DNA of 7,453 bases, taken from positions 1 to 7,453 of the forward strand of contig DFEN01000167.1 in NCBI GenBank assembly GCA_002368685.1, given 5' to 3'. The notes below the pieces were generated by a model that was not told where the DNA came from, made no database searches, and was given only the letters and a program-made list of their open reading frames with translations. A program made the translations under genes and the position numbers. Below are positions 1 to 6,473 of the stretch, piece after piece; positions within the stretch are counted from its first letter, which is position 1, and the number at the start of each line of letters is the position of its first letter. The DNA comes from Lachnospiraceae bacterium UBA3801. GTDB lineage: Bacteria > Bacillota > Clostridia > Lachnospirales > Lachnospiraceae.

Positions 1-517
1 ACAGTTCTGCAACCTGTTTACCCAGGTTTCTTGAGCCAGAATGAATGACCAAATAGTTGGTTCCATCAGCAGCTTTATCTATTTCTATAAAATGATTACC
101 ACCACCTAAAGTTCCAAGAGATCTTTCAATCCTCTTTGATTCCTTTAGCTCTCTGTAGCATTTCAACTCTGCAAGATTAAATTTTTCCTTTTTTCCATCC
201 CAAACATTTCTTCCAGATGGAATAAAATGTGCCGCCTTATCGAACTCATTAAAATCTATCGATGCTTTTCCTAAATTTACTGTATACATTCCACAGCCAA
301 TATCTACGCCCACGATATTGGGAACTACTTTGTCTGTTATAGTCATTGTTGTTCCAATAGTACAACCTTTTCCAAAATGAACATCTGGCATAATGCGTAC
401 CTTAGAACCTTCAGTAAATTCATAGTCACACATACGACGGATCTGTTCTATCGCCTCTTCCTCATATACTTTTGCATAGCATATAGCAGTGCATTTTTTA
501 CCAACTATTTCAAACAT
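1..517 (-). CDS. rtcB: RtcB-type RNA ligase, N-terminal 172 residues (3' end off window)
   Basis: RtcB ligases join RNA ends bearing 3'-phosphate or 2',3'-cyclic phosphate to 5'-OH ends, using GTP and Mn2+, and act in tRNA and rRNA repair. The visible part shows the family blocks in order: MPDVHFGKG (residues 43-51), VGVDIGCGM (69-77), GTLGGGNHF (135-143) and HSGSRNLG (159-166). D72, C75, H142 and H159 match the known metal ligands, and the 17-residue spacing between the two histidines equals that of E. coli RtcB. The remaining metal histidine and the guanylated catalytic histidine lie beyond the window edge, so activity cannot be judged. The ATG at 515-517 is preceded by a GGAGGGG ribosome binding site. 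The gene starts 21 bases after the HAD phosphatase stop and is the third gene of a minus-strand operon. The short N-terminal part suggests the compact Firmicutes form. No archease gene is visible. Confidence 0.93.
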   Translation of the reverse strand, partial: MFEIVGKKCTAICYAKVYEEEAIEQIRRMCDYEFTEGSKVRIMPDVHFGKGCTIGTTMTITDKVVPNIVGVDIGCGMYTVNLGKASIDFNEFDKAAHFIPSGRNVWDGKKEKFNLAELKCYRELKESKRIERSLGTLGGGNHFIEIDKAADGTNYLVIHSGSRNLGKQVAEL

Positions 518-538
518 CGTCCACCCCTCCAATCTTTT

Positions 539-1033
539 TTAATCCAAATTGTTGTCAGTTTTATTTAATAATTCAATCGCCTTCTCAACATCAGAATCTG
601 TAAGACCATTCCTGTAATCAGTAAGCACCAAATGCTCCATAATCTCTTCATCAAAATCCGTAAATGTATGATCATCGATAACAACATAAGAATCGACATT
701 CTGAACTTTTTCAAGAAACCTATGTATTCCTTTACCCCTGTCTTCAAAAAATCTATCATCCACATGATCATCATATGTTTTAGCACTGATATATAGTCCA
801 TACTTTTTTAATTTGCGATTTAAGTATTTTGCATCTTCGGAGCAATAAATATCAAAGCTTTCCCATCCAATCTTCCAATCACTTGTTAAAACAATCTTCG
901 CATCTGTCGCTTCTATAATATGCGTTAATTTATTTGTGAGTTTATCATCAATCCCAGTACATCCACTTGGTGCACATGATTTGGAATTCTCATTATTTAG
1001 AACGCCATCTATATCTAAAAATATAAGTTTCAT
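539..1033 (-). CDS. HAD-fold phosphatase of the RNA-repair (SAK) type
   Basis: This is a 164-residue single-domain HAD protein. Motif I is FLDIDGVL with D7 as the likely nucleophile and D9 as the general acid. Motif II is LTSDW (T50/S51). The motif III basic residue is probably K101 in RGKGIHRFL. Motif IV is VVIDDH (D120, D121). The C-terminal LTD...GLT..DVEKAIELL pattern is typical of the small HAD family named for its presence in 'Swiss Army Knife' RNA repair proteins. There is no cap domain, which fits a large or polymeric substrate. By inference it removes a phosphate from a nucleic-acid end, and adjacency to rtcB points to RNA. The ATG at 1031-1033 overlaps the upstream TGA stop as ATGA, with an AGAAGG ribosome binding site inside the upstream gene, so translation is probably coupled. 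Whether it acts on 5' or 3' ends cannot be read from the sequence. Confidence 0.85.
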   Translation of the reverse strand: MKLIFLDIDGVLNNENSKSCAPSGCTGIDDKLTNKLTHIIEATDAKIVLTSDWKIGWESFDIYCSEDAKYLNRKLKKYGLYISAKTYDDHVDDRFFEDRGKGIHRFLEKVQNVDSYVVIDDHTFTDFDEEIMEHLVLTDYRNGLTDSDVEKAIELLNKTDNNLD

Positions 1034-2073
1034 ACACTTTCCTTCTCATTTTTACTATCAGGTTCAATACCTGCTCGTTTTAGGTATTCATCCAAAATAT
1101 TAATTGGTTTTGTAGCTTTATATATTTCTTCCATTATTATTCGATGATAAGATGTAAGTAATAATTCTAAATCATCATCATATTCTCCTTTAAGACAGTT
1201 ACTAACAGGGATGAGACATCGATTTATTCCCGTTAATTCATTTTTGTAATATTCTGCATTCATATAATTCCACCACTCGTTATATTGTATCCCCATAAAT
1301 CGAGATGTCTTATAATCTTCAACCAGTGAATAACTCTTTGAATCTAACATCTCATATCCACAGATAGACATATCTGAATAATCTCCTCTTATTTTCAAAT
1401 CTGTCATCACGAACGGATTGTTATGTTCAAATATCTCCTTAATATACAAAATATCCCCCTTTTTAAATGGCGTAGGAAACTCTAACCATAATGATTCAAA
1501 TAAATACTGTAAATCTATATATTTATCCACTCTGTCATCATCAAAGTAGATATTTAAATCCATTATCTGTCCTTCTAGATTAATTTCAATGAAACCTTTT
1601 AACAAGAATTTTTCTTTTGCATTTGGCTTCATTCTGTATACTGTTGCTAACTTTGTATATTCTGACAATTCTTCATTTCTTATTGCATCTACACATTCCA
1701 ACCATCTAGAAAAAAAGGTGTGTCGTTCAAATTCAGCATATGCTTCCAAAGACTTACTGATAACTGAATAAGTATAGAAGCACCCTTCGCCATCTCTGAT
1801 AAAATCATCTATAAATTCATTCTGCATATCTATATATTTATTTAATATCTTATGAAAAGATTCACCATTAAAGGGATTCTTATTATTACCTGTCTCAATA
1901 ATCTGATCCGGCATATTATTTATAATCCACTTCCAGGCATTGTATTTTTCAGATAATGTTATAGATCTACACTCCCATACAATCCAAGCCGCTTCTATAG
2001 AATTATATTCATAACCTATTTTCCTGTGATAATCCCGTATATCAACTGAATTAATATAATTTGAAAAGTCCAC
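1030..2073 (-). CDS. 347-residue protein of unknown function, first gene of the rtcB operon
   Basis: I do not recognise a named domain. The protein is acidic and rich in aromatic residues (many W, Y and F), with no signal peptide or membrane segment, so it is probably cytoplasmic. The N-terminal stretch (YINSVDIRDY at 6-15, EAAWIVWECR at 27-36) resembles that of uncharacterised proteins I associate with gut Firmicutes. Around 200-220 the segment FPTPFKKGDIL could be a small beta-barrel strand, followed by a W/Y-rich stretch (NEWWNYMNAEYY, about 266-277). No catalytic signature is evident. The start codon is GTG at 2071-2073, preceded by AGGTGAGGTGG as ribosome binding site. Its stop overlaps the HAD phosphatase start, which ties it to the RNA-repair pair. 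It could be a sensor, an RNA-binding partner or an unrelated rider. Its DNA is markedly AT-rich compared with the tilS/ftsH region. Confidence 0.85.
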   Translation of the reverse strand: MDFSNYINSVDIRDYHRKIGYEYNSIEAAWIVWECRSITLSEKYNAWKWIINNMPDQIIETGNNKNPFNGESFHKILNKYIDMQNEFIDDFIRDGEGCFYTYSVISKSLEAYAEFERHTFFSRWLECVDAIRNEELSEYTKLATVYRMKPNAKEKFLLKGFIEINLEGQIMDLNIYFDDDRVDKYIDLQYLFESLWLEFPTPFKKGDILYIKEIFEHNNPFVMTDLKIRGDYSDMSICGYEMLDSKSYSLVEDYKTSRFMGIQYNEWWNYMNAEYYKNELTGINRCLIPVSNCLKGEYDDDLELLLTSYHRIIMEEIYKATKPINILDEYLKRAGIEPDSKNEKESV

Positions 2074-2100
2074 TCAACCACCTCACCTATATATATTAAG

Positions 2101-2131
2101 ATTATATGACCACTATATTTTTTATATTGAA
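2101..2131 (-). promoter_or_regulatory. Possible promoter of the unknown-HAD-rtcB operon
   Basis: A perfect TATAAT lies at 2101-2106 on the minus strand. A weak TTCAAT (2126-2131) sits 19 bases upstream as a possible -35. The predicted start would be near 2094, giving a leader of about 20 bases before the GTG. The -35 match and spacing are poor and the whole area is AT-rich, so this is tentative. Confidence 0.35.
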
Positions 2132-2150
2132 CATTAAACATAACTATGAG

Positions 2151-2179
2151 AAAAAAAAAGCCCATCATAAAAGACAGGC
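2151..2179 (-). terminator. Intrinsic terminator just upstream of the rtcB operon
   Basis: On the minus strand, GCCTGTC (2173-2179) pairs with GATGGGC (2160-2166), with two G-U pairs, around a 6-base loop. Nine T residues follow directly (2151-2159). This is a textbook intrinsic terminator. It ends 77 bases before the first gene of the operon and no complete upstream gene needs it. It therefore either insulates the operon from readthrough or works as an attenuator in a longer leader. Confidence 0.7.
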
Positions 2180-2185
2180 ACAATT

Positions 2186-2226
2186 CATAGATTTTTTGTT
2201 ACACATTGTATAAAACAAAATCTATG
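2186..2226. repeat. AT-rich inverted repeat between possible leader ORF and terminator
   Basis: The arm at 2186-2200 (CATAGATTTTTTGTT) pairs with AACAAAATCTATG at 2214-2226, leaving two extra T in one arm and a 13-base loop. In RNA made from the minus strand this is a separate hairpin 6 bases before the terminator stem, and it begins right after the stop codon of the possible leader ORF. It could be part of an attenuator or a protein-binding site. Confidence 0.5.
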
Positions 2227-2262
2227 TCATCTAATAAACAACAAATATCTAAAATTAATCAC
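2227..2262 (-). CDS. Possible 11-codon leader peptide
   Basis: A GTG start at 2260-2262 opens an 11-residue frame, MINFRYLLFIR, ending in TGA at 2227-2229. AGGTGAG lies 5 bases upstream as a plausible ribosome binding site and resembles the one used by the operon's first gene. The stop codon directly abuts the inverted repeat at 2186-2226, which is followed by a terminator. The order leader ORF, hairpin, terminator, structural genes is that of ribosome-mediated attenuation. A frame this short arises easily by chance and I see no clear promoter for it. Confidence 0.2.
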   Translation of the reverse strand: MINFRYLLFIR

Positions 2263-2346
2263 CTTATCTCACCTGAAAGACGAAATAAGACGATAAATAA
2301 ATTCTTATAAATCGAGGAAATAAAGCGGATAAGCCGTCAATTTTTT

Positions 2347-2416
2347 GGTACAAATTGGTACAAACATATTTTTCAAGGATCTTTGAGATCGCATTTTGGT
2401 ACAAAATTGGTACAAA
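2347..2416. repeat. Four GGTACAAA direct repeats in two helically phased pairs
   Basis: GGTACAAA occurs at 2347-2354, 2357-2364, 2398-2405 and 2409-2416. Spacing within pairs is 10 and 11 bases, and the pairs are 51-52 bases apart, so all copies face the same side of the helix. A partial GGTA follows at 2430-2433. Such phased direct repeats are what arm-type binding sites of tyrosine recombinases look like, although no integrase gene is in the window. A repressor or other DNA-binding protein is the alternative. Confidence 0.7.
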
Positions 2417-2476
2417 TTACTCAAATTTTGGTATTATGTAAACTAAATTAAAAATGGGATAAAAATGGTGAAAAGT

Positions 2477-2502
2477 CTGGGAACCCGCATAAACACTGGG
2501 AA
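2477..2502. repeat. CTGGGAA direct repeat pair near the element boundary
   Basis: CTGGGAA is present at 2477-2483 and 2496-2502 (19 bases apart), flanking a more GC-rich CCCGCATAAACA. An inverted copy lies at 2729-2735. This compact block sits between the GGTACAAA repeats and the strong hairpin terminator, where a recombination core might be expected. I cannot confirm an attachment site without the other end of the element. Confidence 0.3.
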
Positions 2503-2505
2503 AGT

Positions 2506-2537
2506 AAAAGAGCGTGTCGGGGTAGACACGCTCTTTT
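2506..2537 (-). terminator. Strong intrinsic terminator, possibly bidirectional
   Basis: AAAAGAGCGTGTC and GACACGCTCTTTT form a perfect 13-bp stem around a 6-base loop. On the minus strand the stem is followed by ACTTT, so T residues are available for RNA release; on the plus strand TTTT is within the stem end. It lies about 210 bases after the ftsH stop and is the best candidate for the end of that operon, or of a small RNA encoded in between. Confidence 0.8.
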
Positions 2538-2601
2538 GGAGAAGGTATTTTGTTACTTATGGGGTGTAGCAAAAAACTATATAATGTATTGGGGGGTTAC
2601 A
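2506..2601 (-). ncRNA. Candidate C-rich small RNA downstream of ftsH
   Basis: A perfect TATAAT at 2608-2613 on the minus strand, with TGAACA 18 bases upstream as a possible -35, would start transcription near 2601. The perfect 13-bp terminator then ends it after roughly 96 bases. The predicted RNA contains CCCCCC, CCCC and a CCTTCTCC stretch that could pair with ribosome binding sites, a feature of several Firmicutes regulatory RNAs. No ORF is evident. It could equally be the 3' untranslated end of ftsH. Confidence 0.25.
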
Positions 2602-2747
2602 AGTATTATTATACTCATGCAATGTAAAAAGTGTTCACAAAAAATAGATTTAAATATTTTCTTTTTTGTATATATTTACCATCCGCCCTCGTAGAAGAAG
2701 CACATTTTGTGTATTTTAGCGATTTAAGTTCCCAGCGATTGTATATT

Positions 2748-4571
2748 TTATCCAAATAATGCCTCAAACTCAGCTCCAGTAACCTTTTCTTTTTCAAGAA
2801 GAAGTTCTGCAGATTTGTGCAAGATTTCAATATTCTCTTTGAGAATTCTCTCCGCCTCGCTGTAGCACTGATCTATAATCTTCTTAACCTCAGCATCGAT
2901 CTTCGCACCAACTTCCTCGCTGTAAGGTCTCTGGTGTCCTATCTCCTTACCGATAAAGACCTCCTCGCCCTCGCCAGCTTCGTAATTGATAAAGCCGAGT
3001 TCCTCTGAGAAGCCGTATTTTAGAACCATACTTCTAGCAACGGAAGAAGCCTGCTTGATATCCTGCGATGCACCTGTTGTGATATCGTCAAAGATAAGGG
3101 CCTCAGCTATTCTTCCACCCATTGAAACCTGGATATTCTGAAGCATCTTATTCTTAGTCCAGAACATTTCGTCCTTCTCAGGTAGTGGCATAGTATATCC
3201 GCCCGCACCAGAGCCATTTGGAATAATGGAAATGGTATACACGGACTCCATCTCGCTGAGCAAGTGGAACAGTATCGCATGTCCCGACTCGTGATAAGCC
3301 GCAATCTTGCGGTCTCTTTCAGATACAACCTTGGACTTCTTCTCAGTTCCGATTCCTATCTTAACAAAGGCATCGTCAACATCCTTCTTGGTGATATATT
3401 TTCTCTCATCTCTAGCCGCCTTTATGGCCGCTTCATTCATCAGGTTCTCTAGATCTGCACCCGAGAAACCTGCTGTTGTTCTAGCTATCTCTTCAAGATT
3501 TACGTCATCGCCCAGAGGCTTATTCTTGACATGAACCTTGAGTATCTCTTCTCTACCCTTTACATCAGGGCGTCCAACCATAACTCGTCTATCGAATCTA
3601 CCCGGTCTAAGAATAGCATTATCCAGTATATCTACACGGTTTGTGGCCGCCATAACGATTATACCTTCGTTCTCAGCAAAACCGTCCATCTCAACGAGCA
3701 GCTGGTTAAGTGTCTGCTCTCTCTCGTCATGTCCACCACCAAGACCTGATCCTCTATGTCTTGCAACCGCATCAATCTCATCGATAAATACTATACAAGG
3801 GCTATTCGCCTTGGCCTCTGAGAAAAGGTCCCTAACTCTGGCTGCACCAACACCAACGAACATTTCTACGAAATCAGAACCTGATATCGAGAAGAATGGA
3901 ACATCTGCTTCGCCTGATACCGCCTTTGCCAGAAGAGTTTTACCAGTTCCTGGAGGGCCCTCGAGAATGATACCCTTAGGTATACGTGCGCCAATTTCTG
4001 TATATTTAGCCGGATCCTTAAGGAAGTCAACAACCTCTGACAGTTCTTCCTTCTCTTCCTCAAGTCCTGCAACATCCGCAAAGGATATACCTGTCTTCTT
4101 ATCGAGCTTAGCTCTACTCTTTCCGAAGTTGGCCAGTCCGCCACTTCCACCAACTCCGCCTGCTGAAACTCTAGCAGACATTATCATTATAAATACAGCA
4201 AAGAGTACTGTAATGTAAATGTATGGTGCAAGCCTCTCTATAAGGCCTGGTCTATCAACATCATGAAGGGAATATACTATTTCCTTACCTTTAACTATCT
4301 TCAGCGTATCAGAAACATCCGGAGTATAGTACTTTACGCGACCTTCCTTCAGTTCAACATCGACTGTTCCTGTAGGAACCTCTGCATTCTGGTATATCTC
4401 AACCGATTCAACACGTCCCTGTTTAACATCTTCTTCTAGACTTGCATCTGTATATCTCTCATCTACATTTGCTGGTTTATACATCATTACATAGATTCCA
4501 ACAAATACTACCAGAACTATAAAATATACAAGCAGCAGTCCACCTGGACCTACCTTTTTCTTATTTTCCAA
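2748..4571 (-). CDS. ftsH: ATP-dependent zinc metalloprotease FtsH
   Basis: FtsH is a membrane-anchored hexameric AAA+ protease that degrades misfolded membrane proteins and short-lived regulators. The 607-residue length is usual. Two membrane segments (about 11-31 and 115-132) flank an extracytoplasmic domain. A Gly-rich linker (138-145) leads into the AAA domain, with Walker A GPPGTGKT (205-212), the pore motif FVG (238-240), Walker B VFIDEIDA (261-268) and the second region of homology with arginines R322, R325 and R328. The zinc site is HESGH (427-431), with D504 in TTGASQD as third ligand; all catalytic residues are present. The start codon is TTG at 4569-4571, behind AAAGGAGAA that lies inside the end of tilS. 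The next in-frame Met would cut the first membrane segment. One base separates it from the tilS stop, so the pair is probably coupled. The hpt gene often found between them is absent. Confidence 0.98.
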   Translation of the reverse strand: MENKKKVGPGGLLLVYFIVLVVFVGIYVMMYKPANVDERYTDASLEEDVKQGRVESVEIYQNAEVPTGTVDVELKEGRVKYYTPDVSDTLKIVKGKEIVYSLHDVDRPGLIERLAPYIYITVLFAVFIMIMSARVSAGGVGGSGGLANFGKSRAKLDKKTGISFADVAGLEEEKEELSEVVDFLKDPAKYTEIGARIPKGIILEGPPGTGKTLLAKAVSGEADVPFFSISGSDFVEMFVGVGAARVRDLFSEAKANSPCIVFIDEIDAVARHRGSGLGGGHDEREQTLNQLLVEMDGFAENEGIIVMAATNRVDILDNAILRPGRFDRRVMVGRPDVKGREEILKVHVKNKPLGDDVNLEEIARTTAGFSGADLENLMNEAAIKAARDERKYITKKDVDDAFVKIGIGTEKKSKVVSERDRKIAAYHESGHAILFHLLSEMESVYTISIIPNGSGAGGYTMPLPEKDEMFWTKNKMLQNIQVSMGGRIAEALIFDDITTGASQDIKQASSVARSMVLKYGFSEELGFINYEAGEGEEVFIGKEIGHQRPYSEEVGAKIDAEVKKIIDQCYSEAERILKENIEILHKSAELLLEKEKVTGAEFEALFG

Positions 4572-4572
4572 C

Positions 4573-6018
4573 TTAGTTCTCCTTTATACCTTCTGCGACG
4601 TAGTCGATACGCATCACGCGCCTTGTCTCGCTAGTCACTTTATATCTCTCGCTTAGTCTGAAACCTACAATCCAGACTATCTCGTTGCCATCCGCAACTA
4701 CAGGAACGCTTCCTCTCCTGCTTCTCTCGACTTTTTCGCTTGTAAAAAATCGGCTCAGCTTCTTCGTTCCGCCCTCAGCACTGATCACTATGTAGTCCTC
4801 CGGCTGAGGCAGTCGCAGACACAGCGCACTGTTTATTTTATCATAATCAATCATTTTAGTATATTCTTTTTTAGATATGGAAATGCTCTCGTCGTAATCA
4901 AAACTTTCTGTCTCAAGGCGACCTATCACGGCCATTTCTTCATCTAAGTCCTCACTATTCTTACGAATAATTATCCTGCCATATACACGCTCAGCGATCA
5001 TTCCATACGGAAGATTCACGCTCTTACCCGACTCCATATCCCCAAGAGAAATGGTCTGCTGCAAATGCTCCCGGGTTATATCCTTACGTCTTCCGCACAC
5101 CTTTTCCATCGCGGTGAGCACAAGCTCTCCCTGAGCAAGTGAACTAAGGGCTTTCATACCTTCTATATCTATACTTACTTCTTTTTCGTTCTCGCTATCT
5201 CCCTCATCCAAATTCAGTTTCTTATATTCTGTCTCAACTTCTTTCCTGACATCGTCCCCTAGCCTAGTTGCATCCATTGCAATATTAACCAGATGCTCCG
5301 ATGCTCCCTCATTTATCTCCTTAAGTGCTGGAAGGATAGAAAGCCTGATCTTATTTCTAGCATATTCTGTTTCGAGGTTCGTAGAGTCTGTGATAAACTC
5401 CTGACCTATTTCCTTAAGATATTCCTCTATCTCATTTCTCGAGGTCATAAGTAGAGGACGAATGATGCGGCCACGAACTGGCTTTATACCAGCAAGTCCT
5501 AGTAAAGAGCTGCCTCGCACCAAATTATAGAGAACTGTTTCAGCAAGGTCATCCTTATTGTGAGCCACGGCTATTCTTACTTTTTCACTGTCTAGCTTTT
5601 CTTCAGAACGCTCTCCTGAACCTACTTCTGCCTCTGCTTGCAAAATAGCAGTAGCCTCTTCTTCAAAGCACTGATATCTATATATCCTGCCCGCTTCTTC
5701 CTCCGTTAAATGAAGTTCTGATGCCATTTGCGGAATATCCTTTTTATAGACCTTGAAATCTACACGTAGCTTCTCACAAAGGTCTCTAACGAAGTTCTCA
5801 TCTCTATCAGCTTCAGCGCCTCTTATCATATGATTGATATGAACGCCCTTAATCACGAGATCCTGATAGTCCAGGCAGTTATCCCTTATACTAACAAGCA
5901 CACGGAGGAGCGCAACAGAATCAGCCCCACCTGATACGCCAACCACTACGGCATTTCCAGGACGGAGCATCGAATTCTCACGAACATATTCTATTATCTG
6001 TCTCTCGAACTTAACCAC
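4573..6018 (-). CDS. tilS: tRNA(Ile)-lysidine synthase TilS
   Basis: TilS attaches lysine to C34 of the CAU-anticodon tRNA-Ile using ATP, so that the tRNA reads AUA codons; the enzyme is essential in most bacteria. The N-terminal PP-loop ATPase carries SGGADS (29-34), VHINHMIRG (59-67) and [10 protein letters not shown] (152-161), followed by the RPLL...R and TDSTN...RNKIR blocks (187-225) of this family. The C-terminal TilS domain runs from about 400 to 475 ([28 protein letters not shown]). The 481-residue length is usual. A charged stretch near 121-147, just before AHNKDD, looks like an insertion of about 20 residues. The start is GTG at 6016-6018 with only a weak purine-rich ribosome binding site; starting at Met17 instead would remove the conserved N-terminal helix. 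It lies between divIC and ftsH, the classic Firmicutes order. Confidence 0.97.
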   Translation of the reverse strand: MVKFERQIIEYVRENSMLRPGNAVVVGVSGGADSVALLRVLVSIRDNCLDYQDLVIKGVHINHMIRGAEADRDENFVRDLCEKLRVDFKVYKKDIPQMASELHLTEEEAGRIYRYQCFEEEATAILQAEAEVGSGERSEEKLDSEKVRIAVAHNKDDLAETVLYNLVRGSSLLGLAGIKPVRGRIIRPLLMTSRNEIEEYLKEIGQEFITDSTNLETEYARNKIRLSILPALKEINEGASEHLVNIAMDATRLGDDVRKEVETEYKKLNLDEGDSENEKEVSIDIEGMKALSSLAQGELVLTAMEKVCGRRKDITREHLQQTISLGDMESGKSVNLPYGMIAERVYGRIIIRKNSEDLDEEMAVIGRLETESFDYDESISISKKEYTKMIDYDKINSALCLRLPQPEDYIVISAEGGTKKLSRFFTSEKVERSRRGSVPVVADGNEIVWIVGFRLSERYKVTSETRRVMRIDYVAEGIKEN

Positions 6019-6058
6019 TCTATTTTCTTATCTTTCTAAACAAAGCCATAAAATAATA

Positions 6059-6092
6059 GTAGCAGCTAATAGATATCTCCATCAACTGCTAC
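6059..6092 (-). promoter_or_regulatory. Long hairpin and possible tilS promoter between divIC and tilS
   Basis: Directly after the divIC stop, GTAGCAGTTGATGGA pairs with TCTATTAGCTGCTAC over 15 positions (several G-U) around a GATA loop. A weak T-rich tract (TATTATTTTAT) follows, so it may be a leaky terminator or an mRNA processing/stability element. The same bases contain TTGATG and TACTAT 18 bases apart, a possible promoter for tilS-ftsH. Both readings are tentative, but the hairpin itself is clear. Confidence 0.5.
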
Positions 6093-6093
6093 A

Positions 6094-6408
6094 CTAATCA
6101 TCCTTTTCTTTTGGCTTTATAAGTATCTCGTCGTTATTTACAAGTCCTAGCTTGTTCTTCGCTTCGTCCTCGATATACTTCTTAGTCTTCATGTACTTCT
6201 CGCGTTCCTCGAGTTCCGCTGACTTGTTGGTTGCATCCTCTAGCTGTTGCTCTAGCTGAGCCTGTGTAACAGATAATTCCTTGCTTTTCTGATGAAGCGA
6301 TATACTTCTTACACTGCTGGCTATTATTATAGTAATTACAACCAAGAAAACTAGAATCAGGCCAACGTTAGATTGTCTATTCGATTGTCTAACCCTTACT
6401 TCTTGCAT
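6094..6408 (-). CDS. divIC: Septum formation initiator family protein (FtsB/DivIC)
   Basis: FtsB/DivIC proteins are small bitopic division proteins that join FtsL and DivIB/FtsQ at the septum. With the start chosen here the protein has 104 residues: a short basic cytoplasmic tail, one membrane helix (about 15-33), a heptad-rich coiled coil (about 38-75) and the family signature YIEDEAKNKLGL (78-89) followed by DEILIKP. The frame can be extended 10 codons to a GTG at 6438, but that codon falls at the predicted transcription start and lacks a ribosome binding site. The ATG at 6406-6408 has GGAGAGG 8 bases upstream. It sits between rqcP and tilS as in other Firmicutes. Sporulation genes yabP and yabQ, common between rqcP and divIC in spore formers, are missing. 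It ends with an acidic/basic tail and a TAG stop. Confidence 0.92.
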   Translation of the reverse strand: MQEVRVRQSNRQSNVGLILVFLVVITIIIASSVRSISLHQKSKELSVTQAQLEQQLEDATNKSAELEEREKYMKTKKYIEDEAKNKLGLVNNDEILIKPKEKDD

Positions 6409-6444
6409 CCCATTATCCTCTCCGAGATATAAAACCACTTTTAT

Positions 6445-6473
6445 AGTATAAATTATGTTAACATAATGTGCAA
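6445..6473 (-). promoter_or_regulatory. divIC promoter with palindromic operator in its spacer
   Basis: TTGCAC (6468-6473) and TATACT (6445-6450) are separated by exactly 17 bases. The spacer contains the perfect 16-bp palindrome ATTATGTTAACATAAT (6452-6467), which fills nearly all of it. A dimeric repressor bound there would block RNA polymerase. The predicted start near 6438 leaves a 5' leader of about 30 bases before the chosen ATG. Confidence 0.65.

Larger units (their letters stand above)
2074..2747. other. Long intergenic region between ftsH and the rtcB operon
   Basis: This 674-base AT-rich stretch has no convincing protein gene, tRNA or CRISPR array. From left to right it holds a TATAAT promoter candidate, a canonical terminator, an inverted repeat, a possible leader ORF, phased GGTACAAA repeats, the CTGGGAA block and a strong hairpin terminator. 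It ends in an A/T inverted repeat (ACAAAAAA at 2637-2644 with TTTTTTGT at 2662-2669) downstream of ftsH. The density of structure and the change in base composition across it mark it as a likely junction between the conserved operon and acquired DNA. Confidence 0.6.

Noticed and set aside
377..568. Plus-strand 63-codon hydrophobic frame
   Set aside because: It is antisense to the start of rtcB and the end of the HAD gene, both well supported by motifs. The hydrophobicity comes from AT-rich antisense codons.
2376..2389. Near-palindrome TCAAGGATCTTTGA between the repeat pairs
   Set aside because: It is short and imperfect, includes the self-complementary GATC, and such sites are frequent by chance; it may matter only if the repeats prove to be an integrase site.
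2347..2416. GGTACAAA repeats as a CRISPR array
   Set aside because: The units are only 8 bases long and spaced 2-33 bases apart, with no repeat-spacer regularity and no cas genes.
2538..2747. tRNA or other structured stable RNA downstream of ftsH
   Set aside because: No cloverleaf, CCA end or T-arm sequence could be found on either strand; only AT-rich stems and the terminator are present.
2615..2830. Minus-strand 71-codon frame overlapping the end of ftsH
   Set aside because: It starts inside the ftsH coding region in another frame, has a low-complexity Lys/Leu composition and no credible ribosome binding site.
3538..4218. Long plus-strand open frame of 226 codons
   Set aside because: It lies entirely antisense to the ftsH AAA domain; its Ser/Pro-rich translation is the usual by-product of reading a gene backwards, and it has no ribosome binding site.
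6409..6438. Upstream GTG start for divIC giving 114 residues
   Set aside because: The codon coincides with the predicted transcription start and lacks a ribosome binding site, while the ATG at 6406-6408 has GGAGAGG at good spacing.
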